Source: an uncultured bacterium (GTDB lineage: Bacteria; Verrucomicrobiota; Lentisphaeria; Victivallales; Victivallaceae). From it: a stretch of DNA of 6,614 bases. The notes beneath the pieces are model-generated. The model did not search any database, was not told the DNA's origin, and was given only the letters and a program-made list of their open reading frames with translations. Shown in pieces: positions 1 through 5,067 of this stretch (position 1 is its first letter; the number at the start of each line of letters is the position of its first letter). The stretch is from the NCBI GenBank assembly GCA_949286445.1, contig CASECL010000199.1, forward strand, positions 1 through 6,614, given 5' to 3'. The position numbers and the translations under genes are program-made.

Positions 1-112
1 AAATAATACCGCCATGGTCACGGACGCTGTGAATCCATCCGGCGATTTTAACTGTTTTTCCCAGATCAGCCTTGCGCAATTCTCCGCAAGTATGTGTTCT
101 GAATTGTCCCAT
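1..112 (-). CDS. aspS: Aspartyl-tRNA synthetase, N-terminal fragment (cut by window edge)
   Basis: Class II aminoacyl-tRNA synthetase that charges tRNA-Asp (or tRNA-Asp/Asn in non-discriminating forms) in the cytoplasm. I translated the minus strand by hand from the ATG at 112-110. It gives 37 codons, starting MGQFRTHTCGELRK and continuing to GWIHSVRDHGGII at the window edge. This is the characteristic start of bacterial AspRS: the RTHxCGEL segment, then the first strands of the OB-fold anticodon-binding domain (GWxHxxRDHGG). Only this N-terminal piece is visible; the GAD insertion and catalytic core lie outside. The start is the first ATG before RTHTCGEL, as expected for the family. The SD is weak (GCGAG a few bases upstream). 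A terminator and an AT-rich tract lie between it and the preceding gene, so it probably has its own promoter. The family assignment is secure despite the short fragment. Confidence 0.9.
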   Translation of the reverse strand, partial: MGQFRTHTCGELRKADLGKTVKIAGWIHSVRDHGGII

Positions 113-141
113 TTTTCAATCTCGCTTTCTTTCTCGATATT

Positions 142-181
142 ATTTATATCTTATTATATTTCAAAATCTTAAAACAGCAGA
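142..181 (-). promoter_or_regulatory. AT-rich putative promoter region of aspS
   Basis: The minus strand reads TATAAT at 158-153, about 40 nt before the aspS ATG, in a very AT-rich tract. No good -35 hexamer lies 16-18 bp upstream of it. TTGAAA at 164-159 is present but is badly spaced for the nearby TATAAA (148-143). An aspS promoter is expected here because a terminator precedes it, but the exact elements are uncertain. Confidence 0.25.
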
Positions 182-200
182 ATAAAAAAACGTCTGCTGC
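171..200 (-). terminator. Intrinsic terminator after the coaD-DUF177 unit
   Basis: On the minus strand CAGCAGA (199-193) and TCTGCTG (181-175) form a perfect 7-bp stem around an 11-nt T-rich loop. The stem can extend by one G-U pair and is followed by TTTT (174-171) and then AAGATTTT. It begins 17 nt after the DUF177 stop codon, where a terminator is expected. The short U-tract makes it moderate rather than strong. Confidence 0.65.
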
Positions 201-216
201 AGGTTTCTGTCTTGAT

Positions 217-699
217 TTAAAGCCCCAGTTTATCCAGTTCGCCCCAGGCCGGGTCTCCCGTCGGCGGAGCATCGTCAGGGGAACAGGAACAGCTGCCGGA
301 ATTCAAATCAGCTCCGCATTTCGGACACAGCCCGCGGCAGTCATCGGAACAGAGAGGATTGATCGGCAGCTCCATGAGCAGCTCTTCTCTCAAATCTTCA
401 GTTACATCCAGTTCTTCGGTATCAACATTCTCAAAATAGAGTTTGATATTCTTTTTTTTCAGCGGTAAAACCACCTTTTTCAAACATCTTCCGCACTGAC
501 TGTCAACCCTGCACTCCGCCTCCCCCTCAACCAGCACACCGCCGTCAACATAATGACCGGTAAGCTCGTAGGAGCAGTCCCCGTCGGCAGTATAGGTATC
601 ATTTTTGTCCAATGCCAGAAATTCATTTCCCGGCAAAGAGCCTTCAAGAGTCACATCTTCTTTTTCCAGCCGGCTGACAGAAAATAAAATCCGGTTCAT
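217..699 (-). CDS. DUF177 / YceD-like cysteine-rich protein (putative 23S rRNA accumulation protein)
   Basis: A 160-aa protein of the DUF177 (YceD/YlbN) family. Members have been linked to 23S rRNA accumulation or ribosome assembly; the biochemical role is not firmly known. The N-terminal half (about 1-110) is acidic and beta-rich, with a CGRC pair at C69/C72. The C-terminal part has the family hallmark: LPINPLC then CRGLCPKCGADLN, with cysteines at 117, 121, 125, 128, 137 and 139, resembling a metal-binding knuckle. Length and motif order fit a complete protein. The ATG at 699 overlaps the coaD stop (ATGA) and is preceded by a strong SD, so the two are translationally coupled. Usually this family is followed directly by rpmF (ribosomal protein L32); here a terminator follows instead. 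coaD is found a few genes upstream of ylbN in Bacillus, so the coaD linkage has precedent. The family call is strong; the function is inferred. Confidence 0.85.
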   Translation of the reverse strand: MNRILFSVSRLEKEDVTLEGSLPGNEFLALDKNDTYTADGDCSYELTGHYVDGGVLVEGEAECRVDSQCGRCLKKVVLPLKKKNIKLYFENVDTEELDVTEDLREELLMELPINPLCSDDCRGLCPKCGADLNSGSCSCSPDDAPPTGDPAWGELDKLGL

Positions 700-1214
700 T
701 TCAAATTTCCTCCGTCAATTTTCTTTTTCAGCGCGTGAAAGATCGGCTCCGGCACATACTGGGCGAAATCGCCTCTCAGCATGGCAACTTCCTTTACCAT
801 TCGTGAGCTGACAAAAGAATTCTTGGCATTTGGCATCATGAATACGGTTTCGCATTGTTCCTTTAAACTGCGGTTCATCAACGCCATTTGAAGCTCGTAT
901 TCAAAGTCGGAAAACGCCCGCAGCCCTCTTAAAATAGCCTGGGCATCGAATACCGTCATGGCCTCAACCAACAGTCCCTGAAACATTATTACGCTGACAT
1001 TGGGCAGATGTCCCACGCATTGCCGGATCAATTCGGTGCGTTCTTCTATGGTAAAAAGCGGCGTTTTTTCCATGTTCACCGCCACGGCGACGATAAGTTC
1101 ATCAAAGAGAGCCGCTGCCCGCTCAACCAGATCAAGGTGGCCATTGGTGAAAGGATCGAAACTGCCGGGGTACATGACTCTTTTGTGAACGGCTGGAGGT
1201 TTTTCCTGCGGCAT
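696..1214 (-). CDS. coaD: Phosphopantetheine adenylyltransferase
   Basis: Transfers AMP from ATP to 4'-phosphopantetheine to give dephospho-CoA, the penultimate step of CoA synthesis, in the cytoplasm. It is a nucleotidyltransferase-fold protein. YPGSFDPFTNGHLDL at residues 15-29 carries the (T/H)xGH nucleotide-binding motif (T23-H26). RGLRAFSDFEYELQMALMNR (97-116) and the C-terminal SSRMVKEVAMLRGDF (136-150) are classic CoaD blocks. At 172 aa it is slightly longer than the usual ~160, because of about 10 extra residues before the first strand (MPQEKPPAVHKR). M14, directly before YPGS, would leave out the first strand, so the start at 1214 is kept. Its SD is weak (AGGA about 11 nt upstream). 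It leads a two-gene unit with the DUF177 gene and is divergent from ribF. All key motifs are present, so an active enzyme is expected. Confidence 0.95.
   Translation of the reverse strand: MPQEKPPAVHKRVMYPGSFDPFTNGHLDLVERAAALFDELIVAVAVNMEKTPLFTIEERTELIRQCVGHLPNVSVIMFQGLLVEAMTVFDAQAILRGLRAFSDFEYELQMALMNRSLKEQCETVFMMPNAKNSFVSSRMVKEVAMLRGDFAQYVPEPIFHALKKKIDGGNLK
706..713 (-). promoter_or_regulatory. Strong Shine-Dalgarno of the DUF177 gene
   Basis: GGAGGAAA on the minus strand lies 6 nt before the ATG at 699, inside the last codons of coaD. It fixes the start of the DUF177 gene and supports coupling through the ATGA overlap. Confidence 0.8.
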
Positions 1215-1301
1215 GTATTGAAAAGTCCTGTTTTTTATCTTAAATTATTATCTTACTGACTTGAAATTTCGCTTGAATAATATACCTTATAATAACTGAT
1301 T
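1215..1301. promoter_or_regulatory. Divergent promoter region between coaD and ribF
   Basis: This 87-bp AT-rich spacer must hold start signals for both directions. On the plus strand a perfect TATAAT (1288-1293) ends only 8 nt before the ribF ATG. No -35 match is found at 16-18 bp; TTGAAA at 1261-1266 is 21 bp away. On the minus strand several AT-rich -10-like words (GATAAT, TAAGAT) lie 30-50 nt before coaD without a convincing -35. The region is placed by gene layout; the individual boxes are tentative. Confidence 0.4.
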
Positions 1302-2288
1302 ATGCAAGCGAAGATTTACAATTATCACAATTTTATCGCCCTTGAAGGCAGTGTGCCGGATGAACTGGAAAGAGAAAATATTCCTCTCGGCGCGGTAGCG
1401 GTGGGGGTTTTTGACGGGGTTCATCTCGGACACCGCAAGCTGTTGCGCGAACTCAGGCTCCGGGCGGAGGAGAAAAATGCGGTTCTGGCGGCACTGACTT
1501 TTGTTCCTCATCCCCGGCAGGTGCTGGGGGGAGACCCCGGAAGGGTGCATCTGCTTATTCCGGTGGAGGAGCGGGTACGTCTTCTCCATGAAGCGGGGGC
1601 GGATATTGTCCTGGCATTGAATTTCACTCCGGAATTTTCCCGGCTGGCTCCGGAAGATTTTCTGGAAAAGATTTTCCAGCCGGAAAAAGGCCGGATTGCC
1701 GCGATCGGGGTGGGCGCAAACTGGCGTTTCGGCTTCCGGGGAGCGGGAAATGTTGAACTCCTTGAAAAATGGGGACGGCAGTGCGCAGTGAATTGTGTCG
1801 CCGTACCGGAAATGAAGATTGACGGCGAAGTGGTAAGTTCCAGTGCCGTGCGCCGTGCGGTAGGAGCGGGCAATCTTGAATTGGCCATACGCATGCTGGG
1901 CAGACCATACGCGCTATGCGGAGTGATTTCCGGCGGCTTTGAAGTGGCCGGAAAGGTGTTGAAACACCCCACTGCCAATATTTTGGTAAAGGACGGCATC
2001 CTGCCGCCGGACGGGGTTTATGCCGCCTCAATTGAGGTAGAAGGACTGGGTAGAGCCTTTCCTGCGGCGGTGAATATCGGAGTATCGCCGACTTTTGCTT
2101 ACGGCGGGGCAAAACGGAGGGTGGAGGCTCATATTCTGGGATTTTCCGGGGATATTTATTCCCGGCGGGCGCGGCTTTGTCCGTTGCATTACCTGCGCCC
2201 GGAGCGGGCGTTTCCCGACCCGGAGGCACTGAAGAAACAAATAGAAAAGGACATTGACGAGATATGCTCGATCGTAAAACTTATCTGA
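1302..2288 (+). CDS. ribF: Bifunctional riboflavin kinase / FAD synthetase
   Basis: Phosphorylates riboflavin to FMN and adenylylates FMN to FAD in the cytoplasm. The N-terminal FAD synthetase domain (about 30-190) shows GVFDGVHLGH (35-44) with the HxGH nucleotidyl-transfer signature, GANWRFGFRGAGN (138-150) and SSSAVRRAV (179-187). The C-terminal riboflavin kinase domain (about 200-320) shows PTAN (223-226), DGVYAA (237-242), NIGVSPTF (258-265) and VEAHIL (274-279), then the final QIEKDIDEI helix. Its length of 328 aa is normal. The glycine-rich segment before PTAN reads GKVLKHPTAN rather than the common GRxLGFPTAN, so the flavin/ATP loop is divergent. The ATG has no SD and sits 8 nt after a TATAAT box, so a very short or absent leader is possible. 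A GTG at 1353 is a weaker alternative start. It is the first gene of a unit with the membrane coiled-coil gene (25-nt overlap) and acpS. Confidence 0.95.
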   Translation: MQAKIYNYHNFIALEGSVPDELERENIPLGAVAVGVFDGVHLGHRKLLRELRLRAEEKNAVLAALTFVPHPRQVLGGDPGRVHLLIPVEERVRLLHEAGADIVLALNFTPEFSRLAPEDFLEKIFQPEKGRIAAIGVGANWRFGFRGAGNVELLEKWGRQCAVNCVAVPEMKIDGEVVSSSAVRRAVGAGNLELAIRMLGRPYALCGVISGGFEVAGKVLKHPTANILVKDGILPPDGVYAASIEVEGLGRAFPAAVNIGVSPTFAYGGAKRRVEAHILGFSGDIYSRRARLCPLHYLRPERAFPDPEALKKQIEKDIDEICSIVKLI

Positions 2289-3409
2289 CCAGTGAACTGG
2301 TGACGCTTTTGGAGCTGCCCCGCAGTACGGTGGTGGACTGGCTGAAAAATTATTCTGCTTATCTGGAGTATGAGAATTGCGGCAAGCGCAAGGCTTACAC
2401 TGAGTCTGCTTTGAATATTCTCCGGGAGATATCCGCCTGGAGAAATGAGGGTAAATCCGGGGTCGAAATTGAAAATCTGCTTTCCGCCAAATACGGTTTG
2501 CGTCCGGAAGTGGCGTCTGATCCGGGAACAGATAACGGAAAGGCAGCCGTTTCAGAAAAAACTGCCGGTGAAGCGGGAAAAGTTACTCCGGAGACTAATG
2601 CGGTTTCCGGGGAAAAAGGTAAAACGGCAGGAGCGTCATCTGCCGCACTTGCGGTTCGCGCGGAGGCGGAGTTGCTGCCGGAAAAACTGGCGGATATAGA
2701 CAAACTGGCCGCCTGTTTCCGGGAGATTGAAGAAGAGAGACGGCGTTCATCTTCCAAAAGGTGGTATATTTTTATTTCGCTTGGTGTCCTGGCAGTGATT
2801 TTACTGCTGGCAGGGTATTTCGCCGCCTACCGGTTCGCGGCAAAACTGATGGAGGAAAACCGTGCGGTACGTCTTCAAATGGAAAATGCCGCCACGGAAC
2901 AGCTGGTTCTGCAGCAGAAGCAGGGGGAGACGATTGCCGGAATGGAGGCAGAACTGGATAAACGCAACCGGGATTACGAACAGCATTTAAGTACTTTGCA
3001 AGCTGAGTTGGCGGAACAGCGCAAGGCTTTTGCCGCGGAAATAAAAAAGCTGGAGGCCAATGCCGACACCAGGGAAAAAGCCCGGGTGTTGATGCTGAGA
3101 AATGAATTTGCCCGGATACAGAAAGAGAAACTGGCGGAACTGGAGAAATTATCCGGTGAACTTGCTGCGTCAAAACGCAGGGAGGAAGAGTTGCGTTCCT
3201 CCCATCGCCGGGAACTGGAAACCCTGCAGAATAAATTGAAAAATTCAGAAGTTGAGTTGTCAAAACTGAAGAGTTCCACTTCAGAAAAATCCGGAGTTTC
3301 TCCGGCGGAGACAGCGGATCAGACAACCAATCAGGCTTCATCGGCAAACGGCAGAAACGTTACGGCATCCGGAAATCCGGTTCCGGAAAACGAGGCGGCG
3401 GGAAAATAA
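2264..3409 (+). CDS. Membrane-anchored MerR-like HTH protein with long coiled coil, function unknown
   Basis: I do not recognise a named family for the whole 381-aa protein. Residues about 6-78 (YLTSELVTLLELPRSTVVDW, a K41-R42-K43 basic patch, then ALNILREISAWRNEGKSGVE) look like a MerR-type winged helix-turn-helix. Residues 80-135 are a low-complexity Ala/Gly/Lys/Glu linker. Residues 140-160 form a charged helix ending in the basic cluster RRRSSSKR. One hydrophobic helix spans about 167-189 (WYIFISLGVLAVILLLAGYF). Residues about 191-335 are rich in E/K/R/Q/L/A with heptad-like spacing and few helix breakers, a long predicted coiled coil. The last 45 residues are Ser/Thr/Asn-rich and probably disordered. 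By the positive-inside rule the HTH is cytoplasmic and the coiled coil lies outside. The start overlaps ribF by 25 nt, and the stop TAA abuts the acpS ATG. RacA of Bacillus also joins a MerR-like HTH to a coiled coil but lacks a membrane helix. Possible roles are a membrane-tethered regulator or a DNA-to-envelope tether; neither is shown by the sequence. Confidence 0.8.
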   Translation: MLDRKTYLTSELVTLLELPRSTVVDWLKNYSAYLEYENCGKRKAYTESALNILREISAWRNEGKSGVEIENLLSAKYGLRPEVASDPGTDNGKAAVSEKTAGEAGKVTPETNAVSGEKGKTAGASSAALAVRAEAELLPEKLADIDKLAACFREIEEERRRSSSKRWYIFISLGVLAVILLLAGYFAAYRFAAKLMEENRAVRLQMENAATEQLVLQQKQGETIAGMEAELDKRNRDYEQHLSTLQAELAEQRKAFAAEIKKLEANADTREKARVLMLRNEFARIQKEKLAELEKLSGELAASKRREEELRSSHRRELETLQNKLKNSEVELSKLKSSTSEKSGVSPAETADQTTNQASSANGRNVTASGNPVPENEAAGK

Positions 3410-3793
3410 ATGATTATCGGTCTGGGTACAGATATTGTTTCGGTTGACCGCCTGAAAAAAGGCCTGGAGCATTTTGAAGAAAAATTTGCCGGGCGGATTT
3501 TTACTGCGGCGGAAATGAGCCGGGGCAGTCAGCTTTCCGGCGACGGACGCGCGGCGTTTTTCGCCGGCCGCTGGGCGGCAAAAGAGGCGGTGGCCAAGGC
3601 TCTGGGGTGCGGGTTCGGAGAAAAATGCCGCTGGCTGGATATTGAAGTAACCAACCGGAAAAACGGTTCCCCGGAAATGATTTTAACGGGGAAAACGGAA
3701 AAAACCTTTGCTGCATCAGGCGGTAAAACAATACATTTAAGTATTTCCCACGAGAGAGATTATGCCTGTGCCACCGTTATTATTGAGGGGTGA
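3410..3793 (+). CDS. acpS: Holo-[acyl-carrier-protein] synthase
   Basis: Transfers the 4'-phosphopantetheine arm of CoA to a serine of apo-ACP, activating fatty acid synthesis. The 127-aa length is typical for AcpS-type phosphopantetheinyl transferases. The magnesium/CoA motif GTDIVSVDR (6-14, with D8) is present. So is FFAGRWAAKEAVAKALG (50-66), whose E59 is the second metal ligand, and the C-terminal block HLSISHERDYACATVI (109-124). IFTAAEM (30-36) matches the family's IFTxxE segment. Its ATG directly follows the upstream TAA, so its translation probably relies on ribosomes finishing the HTH/coiled-coil gene. The upstream GAGG is rather distant from the ATG. It is the last gene of the plus-strand unit, and the next gene is convergent. 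It uses the CoA made through coaD, encoded divergently about 2 kb away. Confidence 0.95.
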   Translation: MIIGLGTDIVSVDRLKKGLEHFEEKFAGRIFTAAEMSRGSQLSGDGRAAFFAGRWAAKEAVAKALGCGFGEKCRWLDIEVTNRKNGSPEMILTGKTEKTFAASGGKTIHLSISHERDYACATVIIEG

Positions 3794-3807
3794 TGGCTTA
3801 ATCACCC
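3788..3807 (+). terminator. Hairpin over the acpS stop codon, possible weak terminator
   Basis: GGGTGAT (3788-3794) and ATCACCC (3801-3807) form a perfect 7-bp stem with a 6-nt loop, including the acpS TGA. A second small stem, CCGGA/TCCGG (3806-3810 and 3818-3822), competes with its last bases. No U-tract follows directly; the first T-runs are at 3841-3845 and 3855-3860. It may mark or protect the mRNA 3' end rather than be a classical intrinsic terminator. Confidence 0.35.
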
Positions 3808-3860
3808 GGACTGAATTTCCGGTATCGCGTTAAAAAAATGTTTTTGGACAGGGATTTTTT

Positions 3861-3908
3861 CTTGGATTTTGAAAAACGCGAAGTTGAAAATATATTTTAA
3901 AATCCAAG
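3861..3908. repeat. Inverted repeat spanning the 3' end of nnrD
   Basis: CTTGGATTTT (3861-3870) is exactly complementary to AAAATCCAAG (3899-3908). Pairing can extend inward to a 14-bp stem with one G-T wobble (3861-3874 with 3895-3908), leaving a 20-nt loop. One arm encodes the last codons and stop of nnrD. Neither strand has a U-tract immediately after the stem, so it is not a standard terminator. It may act in the convergent acpS/nnrD intergenic region as a 3'-end structure. Confidence 0.55.
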
Positions 3909-4694
3909 TTCACGCCATACCTGGGTAAGCAGTTCCGGCAGATCGTCGGCAATACCCCCCCGTCCGTCCAGTTCTCCGGCCCGGCCGTGGAGCGCGGCCG
4001 CGATTTCCGCCGCCTCATGCACCGGGTAATTCTGAGATAAAAGTGCCGCGGCAATACCGCTTAACACATCTCCGCTGCCCATGGTGGCAAGATTGGCGTT
4101 GCCGGTGTAATTGATTGACGGCGTCCGCCCCGGGGTGGCAATCACACTTTGCGGACCTTTGAGCAATACTGTGCAGTCAAGTTTTTCCGCCAGCATCTGC
4201 GCGGTTTCCAGCCGGTCAAGATCCGTTTTCAAACCCAGTCCGCGGCACAGTCTCATGGCTTCGCCGGGGTGCGGAGTAATGAGAATTTCCTGATTTTCCC
4301 GGCGGCAGGCGAAAATTTCCGGATTTGCCGCCACGGCGTTAAGCGCATCAGCATCCAGCAGCAGCCGGGGAGAGTAACACAAAACTTTTTTCAGCTTCAT
4401 TTCCACATGATCGCCCCAGCCGGAACCGGCGCATACGGCATCGCAGTCGGCAAAATCTTTTTCTCCCGGGGGAAAAAAGGACACAATCAGGGCGTTGGGG
4501 ATTTTTCCGTAAGGGAGGGCATCGCAGAAATAACGTACATGACCTGCACCGGCACGCAAAGCTGCCGTTGCCGCCAGTGCACCCGCTCCGGGATAACGCA
4601 CGCTTCCGGCGTAAACCAGCACTCTGCCCCGGGATTTTTTGTGGGCATCAGCAGAAAAGGGAATAATATGATTTTTTACTTCTTCAAAATGCAT
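3897..4694 (-). CDS. nnrD: ADP-dependent NAD(P)H-hydrate dehydratase (stand-alone YjeF C-terminal domain)
   Basis: Repairs damaged nicotinamide cofactors by dehydrating (S)-NADHX/NADPHX, using ADP. It has a ribokinase-like fold and is cytoplasmic. Numbering from the chosen start, residues 17-50 carry the family N-terminus DAHKKSRGRVLVYAGS and YPGAGALAATAALRAGAG. LLLDADALN (111-119), ITPHPGEAMRL (139-149), LLKGPQSVIATPGR (177-190) and the ADP/catalytic block NANLATMGSGDVLSGIAAAL (199-218) follow in order. The ATG at 4694 gives 265 aa and puts DAHKK at the distance usual for the family. An in-frame ATG at 4799, with a GGAAAAGG close upstream, would add 35 Cys/Phe-rich residues unlike the family, so I prefer the shorter form though it lacks a clear SD. 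In many bacteria this domain is fused to the NnrE epimerase and lies next to acpS. Here it is alone and convergent with acpS. Confidence 0.9.
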   Translation of the reverse strand: MHFEEVKNHIIPFSADAHKKSRGRVLVYAGSVRYPGAGALAATAALRAGAGHVRYFCDALPYGKIPNALIVSFFPPGEKDFADCDAVCAGSGWGDHVEMKLKKVLCYSPRLLLDADALNAVAANPEIFACRRENQEILITPHPGEAMRLCRGLGLKTDLDRLETAQMLAEKLDCTVLLKGPQSVIATPGRTPSINYTGNANLATMGSGDVLSGIAAALLSQNYPVHEAAEIAAALHGRAGELDGRGGIADDLPELLTQVWRELGF

Positions 4695-4898
4695 AACAAA
4701 ACCACACGTTATAAATTCAGGAATACAGCGGCGAAAAAGTGCAGTCCACTCAAAAAAAACACGGCACCGGTTTTCGCCCCCTGCCGGAGGAATATACACC
4801 TTTTCCGGGAAAATTCAATCCTCTGAACATCATAATATTACCGGATAATAAAATTCATTTCTGCCTTGGGAAAAAGCAGACGGCGAATGCACGATATT

Positions 4899-4911
4899 GG
4901 AGATTATCTCC
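4899..4911. promoter_or_regulatory. Perfect palindrome, candidate operator
   Basis: GGAGAT-T-ATCTCC is a perfect 6+1+6 palindrome about 160 bp upstream of the sugar kinase start. It overlaps a weak -35-like TTGGAG (4897-4902), which is 17 bp from TATTTT (4920-4925). It could be an upstream operator or part of a second promoter. No regulator gene is visible in the window. Confidence 0.35.
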
Positions 4912-4993
4912 GGTAATTGTATTTTATATCCGATCCAGGAGGGCAGAGTTGCAGAAATATGAGCTGAATTGAGTGAAAATTATGTTTTCTGAT

Positions 4994-5022
4994 TTGATAC
5001 CGGCAGTTCCGGGTATTATATT
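4994..5022 (+). promoter_or_regulatory. Sigma70-type promoter of the sugar kinase-hydrolase operon
   Basis: The -35 box TTGATA (4994-4999) and -10 box TATATT (5017-5022) each match consensus at five of six positions, with an ideal 17-bp spacer. Transcription would begin near 5029, giving a leader of about 39 nt that contains the SD of the kinase gene. It is the best-formed promoter in the window. Confidence 0.65.
4997..5016. promoter_or_regulatory. Imperfect 20-bp dyad within the promoter spacer, candidate repressor operator
   Basis: ATACCGGCAGTTCCGGGTAT has perfectly complementary 5-bp outer arms (ATACC / GGTAT) plus partial symmetry inside (7 of 10 positions pair). It fills the spacer between the -35 and -10 boxes almost exactly. 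A protein bound there would block RNA polymerase, as LacI- or GntR-type sugar repressors do. This is inference from position and symmetry. Confidence 0.4.
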
Positions 5023-5054
5023 GTGCCTCCGGAGAAACAAATGCAAATGAATTA

Positions 5055-5059
5055 AAGGA
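5055..5059 (+). promoter_or_regulatory. Shine-Dalgarno of the sugar kinase gene
   Basis: AAGGA lies 8 nt before the ATG at 5068, good spacing that supports this start codon. Confidence 0.65.
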
Positions 5060-5067
5060 CGGGAAAA

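Larger units (their letters stand above)
4695..5067. other. Long upstream region between divergent nnrD and the sugar kinase gene
   Basis: This region of about 370 bp (about 270 bp if nnrD starts at 4799) shows no convincing gene. Open frames here are short and lack family features. The left third is antisense to the possible nnrD extension and contains TATAAC (minus strand, about 4714-4709) 13 nt before the nnrD ATG. The rest is AT-rich with two dyads and one good promoter, annotated separately. It is the likely control region of the kinase-hydrolase operon. Confidence 0.6.

Noticed and set aside
113..216. Possible rpmF or other small gene between DUF177 and aspS
   Set aside because: The gap is about 100 nt, AT-rich, holds a terminator and has no L32-like zinc-ribbon frame.
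1508..2229. Long minus-strand open frames opposite ribF
   Set aside because: They are Pro/Arg/Ser-rich shadow translations of GC-rich ribF codons; ribF motifs span the whole stretch.
2395..3347. Open frames antisense to or in other frames of the HTH/coiled-coil gene
   Set aside because: No recognisable domains; the plus-strand frame has coherent domain structure, tight junctions with its neighbours and full length.
4149..4826. 225-aa open frame on the plus strand opposite nnrD
   Set aside because: It is antisense to a clearly recognisable nnrD and has no family motif, biased composition and no good start signal.
4982..5050. 22-codon leader-like ORF before the sugar kinase
   Set aside because: It overlaps the predicted promoter, so it would not be transcribed from it, and it has only a poor SD.
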